64,000 bases of DNA from Pseudoalteromonas sp. CO133X (GCA_004208945.1 SGPE01000030.1:620001-684000), one strand, 5' to 3'; numbered from the stretch's first letter, positions 53,231 through 63,179 are shown. Translations and numbers: made by a program. The notes: generated from the letters alone by a model not told the origin.

Positions 53231-55093
53231 TTATTGTGCTTCTATAGTGAGTGTCACACCCAATGCAGAGCTATAACCTTGCAAGTCTATATACCAAGTA
53301 CCCGCTTGAGGATTACTAATCTGACATGTCTCTTCGTTGCCATTTTTATAAGGTCGACATTGATAATTTGAACTCGTCGAAGGTGAGCCGTAATTAACAT
53401 ATAAATCAGCATCACCACTGCCCCCAGAAATAGTCACTGTTAGATTACTCATACCGCTAGGGATCGCTTGAGTAAACCTCTGCCAAGTACCAATGGGTAC
53501 ATTAACATTCGTTTCTGTGCGGTCTATAGGTGTACTGCCAGAGCTTTGGCTATAACTTCCCGTTAATGCAACACCAGCAATTTCATTCCATGCTTCAACC
53601 ATAACGTGATAAGTCCCCGCTTGTATTGATGAAATCGCACAGCTTTCGTTACTTGAAGATGTTGTACTTTTACAATCAAAATCTTGTAAAGTCGGCTTGC
53701 TGCCAAATTTGACATATAAATCGGCATCACCTGTACCACCTTGTGTCGTAAACTCTAGGTTGTTGCTCATTGCTGGCACTTCAAGGGTAAAAAATAGTTG
53801 CTGTTTTGCAGCCGCAGATAAACCCGTTTTTGCTACACCATTTTCAAGTTCATTACTTGGTTCGCTCACAACATCACCGGCATTTTTTGCCATTTCAGCA
53901 AGGTAGCTCACAGCCAGTTTGGCAAATTTGCTGGCATGTTGCGCGTCGAACTGTGAATCGTTTGAAGTATGGATGAGAGGGTTAATATCGCTCATTCTTG
54001 ATTCAAATGGCATTGAGGCGGCAAAGCCTTGCTGATACCAAGATGCATGATCTGAACAGCCATAACCGCATTGGTCAAAACCGTAGCTAACACTTGGTTG
54101 ATAAGCATCAAGTAATTGCGATAAATACTGGTTTTGTGGTGAATTGGTGTAATCTGTCATCATCACAATGTCTGTGCTGCTGCCGTTATTACCTGTCATA
54201 TCAAATTGCACCATACCAACCACATTTTTAGCCTGTGATTTATAACTCTGGGCAATATCTTTAGAGCCCCGAAGGCCGACTTCTTCTGCAGCAAACCCCA
54301 TAATTTGGATAGTTCGTTGAGGTTGATAGTTATTATCAACAATCGCTTTTAAGGCCTGGGTAAGCACAGCAATGCCTGATGCGTTATCGTCTGCACCAGG
54401 CGCACGCCCATTGCTTGGGTTTGATTGATTTATTGAATCTAGGTGACCACCAATCACGACAATTTCATCGGCTTTTTCAGCACCTGGAATAGTCACAACA
54501 ACAGACGACTGTGAAAAGCTATGATTGAAGTATTCGACGCTAATATCACTACGGCTACTTGCTATTTGTTGCCAGTGATTTTTTAACCACTGAGCTGCAT
54601 CTACACCGCTTTGCACTGAATAGTATCGATTATGGAAATTCATCATACTATTCACTGTATCAGTAAGCTCACTTGCATTAATTGATGAAAGCAACGCATT
54701 GACTGTCGTAGCGTTATCAATAGTATAACTTGCAAAGCTGCGCGTCGAAGCAAGTTGTGAAACACTATTTAGCTTTTGAGTATACAGTTCGGCATCGGCA
54801 AGAGATTCATGAGCCACAAAACCACCACAGCGATGGTAGTTATCGTGCATAAACTCGCTTAACCCTGCTATATCCTGTTTATTGACACGCATAAAGTTTA
54901 CATCATTTATAACTGACGATTGCAAAGCGAGGTTACGTGTTTGTTTTTGTTTACTTAGCGCATCTTGTTGAAAATGTTTTGCGGCTAGGGCATCAATTGT
55001 CACCCAGACTGTTTCATCATCTTGAGCGAAACACATTTGGCTTAACGACAGTGAGGCTACACCGACTAAGCACTGCTTAAGAAGGGTTGTCAT
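53231..55093 (-). CDS. Secreted M28 aminopeptidase with two PPC domains
   Basis: This 620-residue protein has a signal peptide (ending CFAQDD around residue 24). It has an M28 zinc peptidase core: VVIGGHLDSINQS, GADDNASGIAVL, GFAAEEVGLRGS, VQFDMTGN and GCSDHASW supply the five metal ligands plus the base. The C-terminus carries two bacterial pre-peptidase C-terminal domains (about 405-510 and 522-618), each with GDADLYVxxGS and a pair of cysteines. It is typical of secreted leucine aminopeptidases of marine bacteria. Its PPC domains closely match those of the neighbouring M4 protease. Confidence 0.9.
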   Translation of the reverse strand: MTTLLKQCLVGVASLSLSQMCFAQDDETVWVTIDALAAKHFQQDALSKQKQTRNLALQSSVINDVNFMRVNKQDIAGLSEFMHDNYHRCGGFVAHESLADAELYTQKLNSVSQLASTRSFASYTIDNATTVNALLSSINASELTDTVNSMMNFHNRYYSVQSGVDAAQWLKNHWQQIASSRSDISVEYFNHSFSQSSVVVTIPGAEKADEIVVIGGHLDSINQSNPSNGRAPGADDNASGIAVLTQALKAIVDNNYQPQRTIQIMGFAAEEVGLRGSKDIAQSYKSQAKNVVGMVQFDMTGNNGSSTDIVMMTDYTNSPQNQYLSQLLDAYQPSVSYGFDQCGYGCSDHASWYQQGFAASMPFESRMSDINPLIHTSNDSQFDAQHASKFAKLAVSYLAEMAKNAGDVVSEPSNELENGVAKTGLSAAAKQQLFFTLEVPAMSNNLEFTTQGGTGDADLYVKFGSKPTLQDFDCKSTTSSSNESCAISSIQAGTYHVMVEAWNEIAGVALTGSYSQSSGSTPIDRTETNVNVPIGTWQRFTQAIPSGMSNLTVTISGGSGDADLYVNYGSPSTSSNYQCRPYKNGNEETCQISNPQAGTWYIDLQGYSSALGVTLTIEAQ

Positions 55094-55124
55094 AATGGGT
55101 CCTTTTCTTTGTGAGGGAAAGCAA

Positions 55125-55146
55125 AGGGAGCGAATGCTCCCTTTTT
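55125..55146. terminator. Hairpin between the two protease genes
   Basis: A 9-bp stem, AAAGGGAGC with GCTCCCTTT, and a GAAT loop lie between the M4 stop and the M28 gene. The T-run is short on the minus strand, so partial termination is likely. Confidence 0.5.
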
Positions 55147-55154
55147 ATGATTGG

Positions 55155-57344
55155 CTAATTAGCCGAGATGGAGAGTGTTACGCCACTCGCTGCGTTGTAA
55201 CCACGTAAGTCAATATACCAAGTGCCTGCTTGAGGATTGGTAAAGGTACACGTTTCGCTGTTACCATTTTTATACGGACGGCAATCATAGCTAGAAGTTG
55301 TTGATTGCGAACCAAACTTAACGTAAAGATCTGCATCGCCAGTGCCACCTGAAATAGTGACATCCAGTGATGAATAACCCGCCGTTAAATCTTGTGTGAA
55401 GCGTGTCCAGCTACCTGATGCAACACTCACATTTGATTCTGTACGATTGATAGGTGTCACTCCACCTGAACCATTATCAAAACTACCTGTTAAAGACACA
55501 CCAGAGATTTGGTTCCATGCTTCTACCATCACATAGTATGTGCCTGCTTGTACATTACTGATCGCACAGCTTTCAGTGCTAGTAGATGACGTACTCTTAC
55601 AATCAAAGTTGTTAAGTGTTGGTCTAGAGCCATACATTACATACAGATCGGCATCGCCACTTCCACCTGTGGTATTGAATTGCAGGTTTGTAGCACCGCT
55701 CGGAACATCTAAAGTGAAGAATAGCTGTTCTTTGGCTGCGCCACTAATCCCTGTGCGCGCAACACCATTTGTTAACGCTTCGTCAGTCGGTGGCTCAGTT
55801 GTACCACCACAGCTACTACCTGCGCTTAAGTTTGAACTAACACCTACCGCAGCAAGCGCTGCTTGAACATCGGCAGGATCGTAGTTTAAGTCACATGCCG
55901 CATCCATAACGCCATTACCTGCAAGGTCCCAGTTAGTGCTTGCTGTCCAATAAAGTTGGTTAGCGCGTGCCATAACCACAAATGCCTTTTGCGTATCCCA
56001 ACCCGATGTGGTTGCAAGATTATAAAATGCTTTATTGAATACGCCTGAGCTGTAGTGAACATCCATACCAGAGTAGTAATCATTTTGATGATCAATTGAG
56101 CTACCATCTTGAGTTGGATTATTCATGTAGCGAAGTGCGCCATTACCTTTGAAGATCTCCTGACCAACTAACCAGTCATTTGAGCCTTTCATGTAAAACT
56201 CAGCGGCTTCACCAGCCATATCAGAGAAAGCTTCGTTTAAACCACCCGATTTACCAGAATAAACAAGTCCTGAGTTTTGCTCAGTAAAGCCGTGGCTCAC
56301 CTCATGAGCTGATACGTCTAGACTTACTAAAGGGTAAAACGTATTTTGGCCATCACCAAAGGTCATAGCACTGCCATCCCAAAATGCATTTTCGTAATTG
56401 TTACCATAGTGAACACGCATTTTTAATTGGAAAGTTAAAGGTGCAGTACCTAACCAATCGTTATACATATTAAAAATAACGTTACCAAAATAATGTGCGT
56501 CATTGAGTGGTGAATACGCACCATTAATTTCTTTAAAAGTATTTTCAGGGCACGTAAACGAATAAGCCGTAGAACCACTCGTACCGCCATTGAGGTTAAT
56601 CGTTCTTACGTTGGCGTTATTCATCGTACATGTGTTGCCCGACTGAGAAACATCAAGGCTACTGAAGTCACTGCCATAGAGGTACTTACCCGTTTTTAAA
56701 TTACCGCCTGGGCCTGTTGCACTTGCATGTTGGAGGTTATCCATACTAAAGAGTACTTCACCAGTATTCGCATCAATAATTTGATAAGGGCGAGACGGGT
56801 TTTCACCATAAGTGACGTATGACACTTCGTAAACCAAATGCGCAACGCTATTCTCATCAAGCCAAATAGCTAAACGAGACTGCTCATTGTGTCTCTCTAG
56901 GCCTGACGATTTTTTTGCAACGGCTGAATTAGCAAGGCCATGCGCTAGCGCTTTTTGTTTTGGTAAAGCAGGTGAAACAGAGCCGATATCTGAAGCAATA
57001 TCATAGACCGCAGCACCATGTGCTGTTTTTAACTGCCCCACATCATCAAAGGTAAGAATAACTGTATCACCAATAACTGGGATATTCTTATACATTTGCT
57101 GGTAACGGCGGGTTGTCGTACCGTTATTGCTTTTTATTTCTTTTAAAACAGTTAGTTCATTTCCAGCTTCCAAACCAATTAAATGTTTCGGATTAGACAT
57201 TAATACTGATGCAGCATTAGTCTGTAATGCCTTATTAATACCTGTTTGCTTGTTTAGATATTTTTTATTTGCAGCTTCTGCATTTGTTGCTTGAGCTAAT
57301 GCCAAAGCAGCAAGAGTAGCTATTGTGAGTTTTGATAAATTCAC
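55155..57344 (-). CDS. Secreted M4 metalloprotease (vibriolysin/pseudolysin type) with two PPC domains
   Basis: This 729-residue protein has a signal peptide (ending NAEAAN around residue 24), an FTP-type inhibitory propeptide (about 25-200) and an M4 protease domain with zinc motif VSAHEVSHGFTEQNSG and the downstream glutamate in GGLNEAFSDMAGE. The proton donor histidine is in DVHYSSGVFN. Two PPC domains follow (about 525-625 and 635-729). It is probably secreted by the type II system and self-processed. It shares high PPC similarity with the M28 aminopeptidase downstream on the same strand. Confidence 0.92.
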   Translation of the reverse strand: MNLSKLTIATLAALALAQATNAEAANKKYLNKQTGINKALQTNAASVLMSNPKHLIGLEAGNELTVLKEIKSNNGTTTRRYQQMYKNIPVIGDTVILTFDDVGQLKTAHGAAVYDIASDIGSVSPALPKQKALAHGLANSAVAKKSSGLERHNEQSRLAIWLDENSVAHLVYEVSYVTYGENPSRPYQIIDANTGEVLFSMDNLQHASATGPGGNLKTGKYLYGSDFSSLDVSQSGNTCTMNNANVRTINLNGGTSGSTAYSFTCPENTFKEINGAYSPLNDAHYFGNVIFNMYNDWLGTAPLTFQLKMRVHYGNNYENAFWDGSAMTFGDGQNTFYPLVSLDVSAHEVSHGFTEQNSGLVYSGKSGGLNEAFSDMAGEAAEFYMKGSNDWLVGQEIFKGNGALRYMNNPTQDGSSIDHQNDYYSGMDVHYSSGVFNKAFYNLATTSGWDTQKAFVVMARANQLYWTASTNWDLAGNGVMDAACDLNYDPADVQAALAAVGVSSNLSAGSSCGGTTEPPTDEALTNGVARTGISGAAKEQLFFTLDVPSGATNLQFNTTGGSGDADLYVMYGSRPTLNNFDCKSTSSTSTESCAISNVQAGTYYVMVEAWNQISGVSLTGSFDNGSGGVTPINRTESNVSVASGSWTRFTQDLTAGYSSLDVTISGGTGDADLYVKFGSQSTTSSYDCRPYKNGNSETCTFTNPQAGTWYIDLRGYNAASGVTLSISAN

Positions 57345-57726
57345 GTTTACGCTCCGTTAGATTGTTATTTAATATTTTCCTAATAATCGGGTTACACACG
57401 TTCCCGATTGCTAACCAGCCTAGCGCGATCAAAAAGAAAACAAAAATTAAACAATAAATTAACAATTGAAATTACAAGATCTCTTTAAAGTGCTTATTTT
57501 TTAGTAGGTTAACAAAAAGACATGATAGATAAAGCTTAGAATCGGCGTGAAATTGTAAAAAAATAATTACAGATCGTTAACAAATTTACTACATTAGTCC
57601 CTTTTTTATTGATTATTTCTTAGTTTTGTTTAATCAGCTCCCCATTCACTTCCTGTTCGTTGAGCACTTTAAAGCTGGGTACATAAATTGCAACGACGAC
57701 ACAGACTTTAGCTTATAGGATTAACT
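57345..57726. promoter_or_regulatory. Divergent gap between the M4 protease and mscS
   Basis: A non-coding AT-rich stretch of about 380 bases. It must hold promoters for both genes, but I see no clear operator, repeat or hairpin. The ribosome site of mscS (AGGA at 57717-57720) is at its right end. Confidence 0.5.
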
Positions 57727-58806
57727 ATGTTAGGCGAGCTGTCGCAAAGCGAATGGGTAAACAAACCATGGTTGCTAATAATTGGTGGCACAACCCTAGC
57801 TGCTATTATCTTGTTTATAATAAGGTTTTTAATTGTTTACTGTTTAAAGAAATGGACAAGACGAACAGACTTTGTATTCGATTCACTACTTGTAGACTCA
57901 CTTATTACTCCGCTTACCTTGTGCACAATGATGGTGCTTGTGATCATATTTGGGCAGTTATTAAGTGTTACCGGATTTATGACAGAGCACCCCTTGCCTA
58001 TTTCAACCACTGCTAAAACAATATGCATTATTGCGTTTATATTGTTTTTAGATCATTTTTTATTTGGCACAGTTGATTATTATAGTGCGCGTTCAGCAAT
58101 GGTATCGAATAGTCATAGCATTATTAAAGGACTCATACGCTGTGTAATTGTATGTGTTGGCCTGCTGGTTTTATTGGGTACTTTGGGTATATCAATCACA
58201 CCTATAATTGCATCACTTGGTATTACGTCTCTTGCTGTTGCACTCGCTTTGCAGCCTACACTTGAAAACTTCTTCTCTGGCGTTCAGTTGGTGATTGATA
58301 AACCGATTCGGGTGGGTGACTTTATAGAGCTTGAAAGTGGCGACCAAGGCTTTGTCGAGAAAATTGGTTGGCGCTCAACTTGGGTAAAAATGTTGCCGAA
58401 TAACATGATAGTTATCCCAAACAGTCAGCTTTCTAAATCACGCATCATTAATTACTTTTACCCCGAAAAAGAGCTCAGTGTACCTGTTGAAGTGGGTGTT
58501 CATTATGGGTCGGACCTAGAAAAAGTTGAACAAGTGACACTGGATGTAGCAAGGCAGGTTTTAAAAAGTCACAAATGGGGCGTAGCTGACTATGATACAT
58601 TTGTGGTATTTCATACCTTTGATCAATCAAGCATCAATTTTACCGTGATGCTAAGAGCAAAAGAATACTTCAATCGATTTTGGGTAAAATCTGCTTTTAT
58701 TAAGGCACTGCACAAGCGTTACGCTGAAGAAGGAATTGTGATCCCTTATCCAATAAGGGCTATTAATACGAGTCAAGAATCGACGCAATTAAAAAAAACT
58801 GATTGA
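57727..58806 (+). CDS. Small-conductance mechanosensitive channel (MscS family)
   Basis: This 359-residue protein has about four N-terminal membrane helices, then the pore-lining TM and beta domain: SLGITSLAVALALQPTLENF, FFSGVQLVIDKPIRVGDFIE and VMLPNN-type MVIPNSQLSKSRIINY. It has one or two more helices than the minimal MscS. It opens on membrane stretch to release solutes. It stands alone. Confidence 0.9.
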   Translation: MLGELSQSEWVNKPWLLIIGGTTLAAIILFIIRFLIVYCLKKWTRRTDFVFDSLLVDSLITPLTLCTMMVLVIIFGQLLSVTGFMTEHPLPISTTAKTICIIAFILFLDHFLFGTVDYYSARSAMVSNSHSIIKGLIRCVIVCVGLLVLLGTLGISITPIIASLGITSLAVALALQPTLENFFSGVQLVIDKPIRVGDFIELESGDQGFVEKIGWRSTWVKMLPNNMIVIPNSQLSKSRIINYFYPEKELSVPVEVGVHYGSDLEKVEQVTLDVARQVLKSHKWGVADYDTFVVFHTFDQSSINFTVMLRAKEYFNRFWVKSAFIKALHKRYAEEGIVIPYPIRAINTSQESTQLKKTD

Positions 58807-58850
58807 CCTAGCTAAACTAATCCTCAGCGTACTTTTAATCAGGTTTATTT

Positions 58851-58871
58851 TGTCTCTTTTGAGACATTTTT
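58851..58871 (+). terminator. Weak hairpin after the mscS-type gene
   Basis: TGTCTC/GAGACA with a TTTT loop is followed by five T. A six-bp stem is short for a terminator. Confidence 0.4.
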
Positions 58872-59032
58872 AACAGCAATTATACAATTGCAATCATCCA
58901 TCTGAACTTTTACTCTAAAATATCATAAAAATCGCATAAACACTGTGACATACATGAGATAGAGGCGTACCATATGCGGCCAGAAAGTGACAACTTTCTG
59001 CGTCTTGTTATACAAATATTTAAGGTCAAACA

Positions 59033-60316
59033 ATGAATGCTTGGTACCTCATTTGTTTTCTTTCAGCATTAGCTATTTTTATTGCTTTTGCTAACCAATA
59101 TATCCTCAAAATGCAAACCACAATTGCTATAACAACAGGCTCTGTTGTTATTTCTTTACTGCTTATACTTGCCGTTAAAATGCTCGGTGATAGCACCGCC
59201 CTCGAAATGACCCAAATAGTCTCTAGTATCAACTTTAATCAGTTGCTATTAAAAGGCATGCTCGGGTTTTTACTGTTCGCAGGTGCACTTGAAATCAACC
59301 TAGCAGCCCTTCGTAAACAACGCTGGGAAATAACCACATTAGTGTTATTTTCAACCATTACATCCACGGTCATCGTTGGTTACTTAAGCTACTACTTATT
59401 TGCTTTTGTTGGCTGGCCGGTGCCATTTATTTACTGCTTATTATTTGGTGCATTAATCAGCCCAACCGACCCGATTGCAGTGTTAGCCATTATTAAACAA
59501 ATGCGAGCCCCAGAAGGTATTTCTGTGCAAGTCGAAGGTGAGTCTTTGTTTAATGATGGTATTGGTTTGGTGATTTTTACTACTATATTTTCAGTTGCAT
59601 TTTATGGTACAGAAGCAAACTTTACCGATGTTGCCGAGCTATTCTTAGTTGATGCAATTGGTGGCATTGTATTTGGTTTAGTAATTGCTTTAGTCGGACA
59701 TTTTTTAATTATTAATAGCCGCGATGTGAACATTCGTTTGCTACTAACCCTGACCATTCCAACCGCTGGCTTTGCTGCTGCAAACATTTGGGAAATCTCA
59801 GGTGCACTGGCGATGGTAACAAGTGGGATTTTACTAGGTAATATCACTCGCTCAAAAGCAACAGAACGCACAGGGCCTGAAGATACTCGCTACGTAAAAG
59901 ACTTTTGGCATGCCACCGATAGCTTTTTAAATGCCTTGCTGTTTTTGATCATCGGTATGCTCATTGTCACTATGCCTATTACTCTTGAAGAGATTGGCCT
60001 TGGCTTACTTATGGTACCTGTGGTGCTACTGGCACGCTTTGTAAGTGTGGGTGCACCGTTTGTGTTCTTTAAAAAATACCGTCAATACGACAAGCACTCA
60101 GTGAAAATTCTCACTTGGGGAGGCTTAAGGGGTGGTTTAGCGTTAGCTATGGCTGCAGCTATCCCACGCGATCAAGTGATGATTGCAGGCTCTGACCTTC
60201 ACAATTTAATCGTAATAGTCACCTATGTGGTGGTGATTTTTTCAATTATCGTACAAGGCTTAACAATATCGCCGCTGATCCAAAGTAGTATTCAATCAGC
60301 AGAAGCGAAAAATTAA
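59033..60316 (+). CDS. CPA1-family sodium/proton antiporter
   Basis: This 427-residue protein has about 12 membrane segments. FGALISPTDPIAVLAII carries the ND-type motif and VEGESLFNDGIGLVIFTTIF the second conserved motif, with GGLRGGLALAMAAAIP near the end. It exports sodium or potassium in exchange for protons. The N-terminus starts with a short helix. A terminator follows. Confidence 0.9.
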   Translation: MNAWYLICFLSALAIFIAFANQYILKMQTTIAITTGSVVISLLLILAVKMLGDSTALEMTQIVSSINFNQLLLKGMLGFLLFAGALEINLAALRKQRWEITTLVLFSTITSTVIVGYLSYYLFAFVGWPVPFIYCLLFGALISPTDPIAVLAIIKQMRAPEGISVQVEGESLFNDGIGLVIFTTIFSVAFYGTEANFTDVAELFLVDAIGGIVFGLVIALVGHFLIINSRDVNIRLLLTLTIPTAGFAAANIWEISGALAMVTSGILLGNITRSKATERTGPEDTRYVKDFWHATDSFLNALLFLIIGMLIVTMPITLEEIGLGLLMVPVVLLARFVSVGAPFVFFKKYRQYDKHSVKILTWGGLRGGLALAMAAAIPRDQVMIAGSDLHNLIVIVTYVVVIFSIIVQGLTISPLIQSSIQSAEAKN

Positions 60317-60335
60317 GCACTGCTTTAAACCATGA

Positions 60336-60358
60336 AGGCTCGTTTATCGAGCCTTTTT
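60336..60358 (+). terminator. Rho-independent terminator after the antiporter gene
   Basis: The stem AGGCTCG/CGAGCCT with a five-base loop is followed by five T. Confidence 0.88.
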
Positions 60359-60393
60359 AGTTACTAAATAAGACCGTAGACGAGAAAAATTCG

Positions 60394-60627
60394 CTATGCC
60401 CACGTATCGAGATGCTGATTGCCTTCTTCATCTTCTTCGGTGGTGTTTTTATTATTTTTATCCGCTTTTTGGGCTGTTTTTTTTCGTAACTCAATCTCTC
60501 GCTTTTGTCGCTTTTCAAGCTCAATTCGCTGCACGTTCGCGTCTTTTACTCCCGCAATATGAAACGCACCTTTACTTTCAAGCTGTAGGCGAGTTATACG
60601 CCCTAAAAAGGGGATCATGATATCCAT
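60394..60627 (-). CDS. Small charged protein of unknown function
   Basis: This 77-residue protein has a hydrophobic first third (MDIMIPFLGRITRLQLES) and a strongly charged, probably coiled-coil or disordered rest rich in K, E and N. It has a good ribosome site (AGGAGG, seven bases before ATG), which supports it as real. I do not recognise a family. It is convergent with the antiporter gene and divergent from the his leader. Confidence 0.7.
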   Translation of the reverse strand: MDIMIPFLGRITRLQLESKGAFHIAGVKDANVQRIELEKRQKREIELRKKTAQKADKNNKNTTEEDEEGNQHLDTWA

Positions 60628-60793
60628 ATGTACCTCCTATCTATCCATTTATTATCGGCAGTTATAGCATATACTTTAATTTCGCAAAAAAATGCTTGCC
60701 AAAGATTAGCAAAGCATGTTTATCTATATGCGTAACTTATTTAAACAGATTTACGCACTGGTTTACACAAACGAGTGCAACACAGGAAAAATT

Positions 60794-60844
60794 ATGCGCT
60801 TCAATCTGACAACTATCCATCATCACCATCATTCATCGGAATAG
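60794..60844 (+). CDS. hisL: his operon leader peptide
   Basis: A 16-codon frame reads MRFNLTTIHHHHHSSE and stops at TAG 60842-60844. Five consecutive histidine codons precede the attenuator by less than 80 bases, the standard arrangement for transcription attenuation by histidyl-tRNA supply. A ribosome site (AGGAAA) precedes the ATG. Confidence 0.93.
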   Translation: MRFNLTTIHHHHHSSE

Positions 60845-60863
60845 CCTGTCAGGTTTTTCGCTG

Positions 60864-60888
60864 AGAGGTTATTCCTAAAAGGAACCTC
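60864..60888 (+). promoter_or_regulatory. his leader hairpin (antiterminator or pause structure)
   Basis: AGAGGTT and its near-complement GGAACCTCT can pair between hisL and the attenuator. The upper part TTCC/GGAA pairs as well. It is the candidate alternative structure that competes with the terminator at 60921-60944, whose left arm (CCCTGAGG) shares AGG-type sequence with it. Confidence 0.6.
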
Positions 60889-60920
60889 TGGCGAGCAATC
60901 AACCAAATTATTTATTTTCG

Positions 60921-60944
60921 CCCTGAGGTTCCCTCGGGGTTTTT
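60921..60944 (+). terminator. his attenuator
   Basis: The stem CCCTGAGG/CCTCGGGG (one T-G pair), with a TTC loop, is followed by TTTTT. It lies 77 bases after hisL and 27 bases before hisG, as in other histidine-controlled attenuators. Confidence 0.9.
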
Positions 60945-60971
60945 AGTTTTTGAATTAAAGGAAAATGAATA

Positions 60972-61871
60972 ATGAGCAATACCAACCGTTTACGAATCGC
61001 CATCCAAAAAGGCGGCCGCTTATCAAAAGACTGCCAAGAGTTACTAAAACAACTTGGTGTTAAATTAAATCTTCGTGAACAACGTTTAATCGCACACTCT
61101 ACCAACATGCCAATTGATGTACTTCGTGTACGCGATGACGATATTCCGGGCCTTGTTATGGACGGTGTGTGTGACCTAGGTATCGTTGGTGAAAACGTAC
61201 TTGTTGAAGTACAAGCCGAGCGCGAACGCCAAGGTGTGGCATTCGAAGTGAATAAACTTTCTAAACTTGATTTTGGTTACTGCCGCCTAGCACTTGCATG
61301 GCCGCAAGAACTTGGCCCGCAAGATAAAAGCTGGTTCGAAGGTAAACGCATTGCCACTACTTACCCAGAAATCTTAAGCCAATATCTAAAACGCGAAGGC
61401 ATTAACGCAAGCACAGTCATGTTAACGGGCTCTGTTGAAGTTGCTCCGCGTGCCGGTTTAGCTGATGCAATCTGTGACCTAGTGTCTACCGGTGCAACCT
61501 TAGAAGCTAATGGCTTAATGCAAGGCGACACCATCTTAGAATCAAATGCATGTTTAATTCAAAACAAAGACCTTACTGATCAAAGCAAACTTGATTTAAT
61601 CAATACGCTAATGCCGCGTCTACGTGGTGTACGCCAAGCAAAAGAAAGTAAATACATCATGCTACACGCACCAAAAGCCAAGCTTGATGAAGTGTGCGAC
61701 TTACTACCGGGTACTGGCCAACCGACTTTACTATCGCTTGCTGGTAGCGACGATTATGTTGCACTACACATGGTTAGCAGCGAAACCCTTTTCTGGGAAA
61801 CTATGGAGCAGTTAAAAGCACTGGGTGCCAACTCAATTCTTGTTATGCCAATTGAAAAAATGATGGAGTAA
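60972..61871 (+). CDS. hisG: ATP phosphoribosyltransferase (long form)
   Basis: This 299-residue protein is the first enzyme of histidine synthesis, joining ATP and PRPP. Key motifs are IAIQKGGRLSKDCQELL, RDDDIPGLVMDGVCDLGIVG and DAICDLVSTGATLEANGL, which is the PRPP-binding loop. The C-terminal domain (about 225-299) is the histidine-binding ACT-like domain, so feedback inhibition is expected. It is followed by hisD six bases later. Confidence 0.96.
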   Translation: MSNTNRLRIAIQKGGRLSKDCQELLKQLGVKLNLREQRLIAHSTNMPIDVLRVRDDDIPGLVMDGVCDLGIVGENVLVEVQAERERQGVAFEVNKLSKLDFGYCRLALAWPQELGPQDKSWFEGKRIATTYPEILSQYLKREGINASTVMLTGSVEVAPRAGLADAICDLVSTGATLEANGLMQGDTILESNACLIQNKDLTDQSKLDLINTLMPRLRGVRQAKESKYIMLHAPKAKLDEVCDLLPGTGQPTLLSLAGSDDYVALHMVSSETLFWETMEQLKALGANSILVMPIEKMME

Positions 61872-61877
61872 TTATCC

Positions 61878-63179
61878 ATGTTTCGCTGGAATGAGGAAAA
61901 TCAACAAGCACAGCAGGCGGTACTTACCCGCCCTGCTGTTACTGCAAGTAAAGAGGTTGAAGCAATTTGCATCGACATCTTAAATGCAGTTAAAACACAA
62001 GGTGACGCAGCGTTATTAAAGATGGCAAAAGAGTTTGATAAGCGCAAAACACCTCGCTTATTAGTGCCAGTTGAAGAAATAAACCAAGCTGAGCAGTTAT
62101 TATCAAACGAGTTAAAAGCCGCCATCGAAACGGCCTACGCCAATGTAAAACGTTTTCACCAAGCACAATTACCTAAAGACATGAAGTTAACAACGCAACC
62201 AGGCGTATTGTGTGAACTTAAATATCAAGCTATTGAAGCGGTAGGTATTTACGTGCCAGGTGGCAGTGCGCCATTGCCATCGTCAGTGATCATGCAAGGG
62301 GTGCTTGCACAATTAAGTGGTGCACAAACCGTTGTGCTGACTACACCTGTGAAAGCCGATGAAACTATCAACCCTGCCATTTTATATGCGGCAAAACTAT
62401 GTGGTATTAAAACCATTGTAGAAAGTGGCGGCGCCGGAGCGATTGCAGCTATGGCTTACGGTACAGAGTCAGTGCCTAAAGTGAACAAGATTTTTGGCCC
62501 AGGAAATAGCTTTGTCACCATGGCAAAACAACTTGTTGCGCAAACTATTCCGGGCATGGCGATTGATATGCCAGCGGGTCCATCTGAAGTGCTAGTGATT
62601 GCTGATGAGCGTGCAAACCCAGAGTTTATTGCGGCAGATTTATTATCGCAAGCAGAACACGGTGCAGATTCACAGGTTATTTTACTGTGTAACAGCGAAC
62701 GCATTATTGAAAAAACACAGCAAGCATTAACAGAGCAGCTAGCAAAATTAAGTCGTAAAGACACTGCCGAGCAAGCCCTTGCAAACTCAAGCTTGATATT
62801 AGTGGACTCGGTTGAGCAAGCCTTTGCGGTGTCTGCGCAATATGGTCCTGAGCACCTTATTCTACAGCTTGCTGATGCGCAGCCTTATTTAAGCTTAGTG
62901 AAAAATGCCGGCTCAGTATTTGTGGGTGATTACACTCCGGAGTCTGCCGGTGACTATGCGTCTGGCACGAACCACGTACTACCAACGTATGGTTACAGCG
63001 CGACCTATTCGAGCTTAAACTTACTGGACTTCTTTAGAACTTACACAGTGCAAACCATCAGTAAAAATGGCTTACGTGAATTATCTAAAGCAATTTTACC
63101 TTTAGCCGCAGCAGAGGGGCTTGATGCTCACGCTAATGCTGTTTCAATTCGTCTTGAGGCTATGAACAATGAGCGATAA
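61878..63179 (+). CDS. hisD: Histidinol dehydrogenase
   Basis: This 433-residue protein has AVGIYVPGGSAPLPSSVIMQ and the signature KIFGPGNSFVTMAKQLV. Zinc and catalytic residues are in AEHGADSQVILL and YGPEHLILQ, and GDYASGTNHVLPT is near the end. It oxidises histidinol to histidine. Its end overlaps the hisC start by 11 bases. Confidence 0.96.
   Translation: MFRWNEENQQAQQAVLTRPAVTASKEVEAICIDILNAVKTQGDAALLKMAKEFDKRKTPRLLVPVEEINQAEQLLSNELKAAIETAYANVKRFHQAQLPKDMKLTTQPGVLCELKYQAIEAVGIYVPGGSAPLPSSVIMQGVLAQLSGAQTVVLTTPVKADETINPAILYAAKLCGIKTIVESGGAGAIAAMAYGTESVPKVNKIFGPGNSFVTMAKQLVAQTIPGMAIDMPAGPSEVLVIADERANPEFIAADLLSQAEHGADSQVILLCNSERIIEKTQQALTEQLAKLSRKDTAEQALANSSLILVDSVEQAFAVSAQYGPEHLILQLADAQPYLSLVKNAGSVFVGDYTPESAGDYASGTNHVLPTYGYSATYSSLNLLDFFRTYTVQTISKNGLRELSKAILPLAAAEGLDAHANAVSIRLEAMNNER

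Noticed and set aside
58849..59032. A small RNA gene between mscS and the antiporter gene
   Set aside because: Only a short hairpin is visible, with no promoter or conserved structure to support it.
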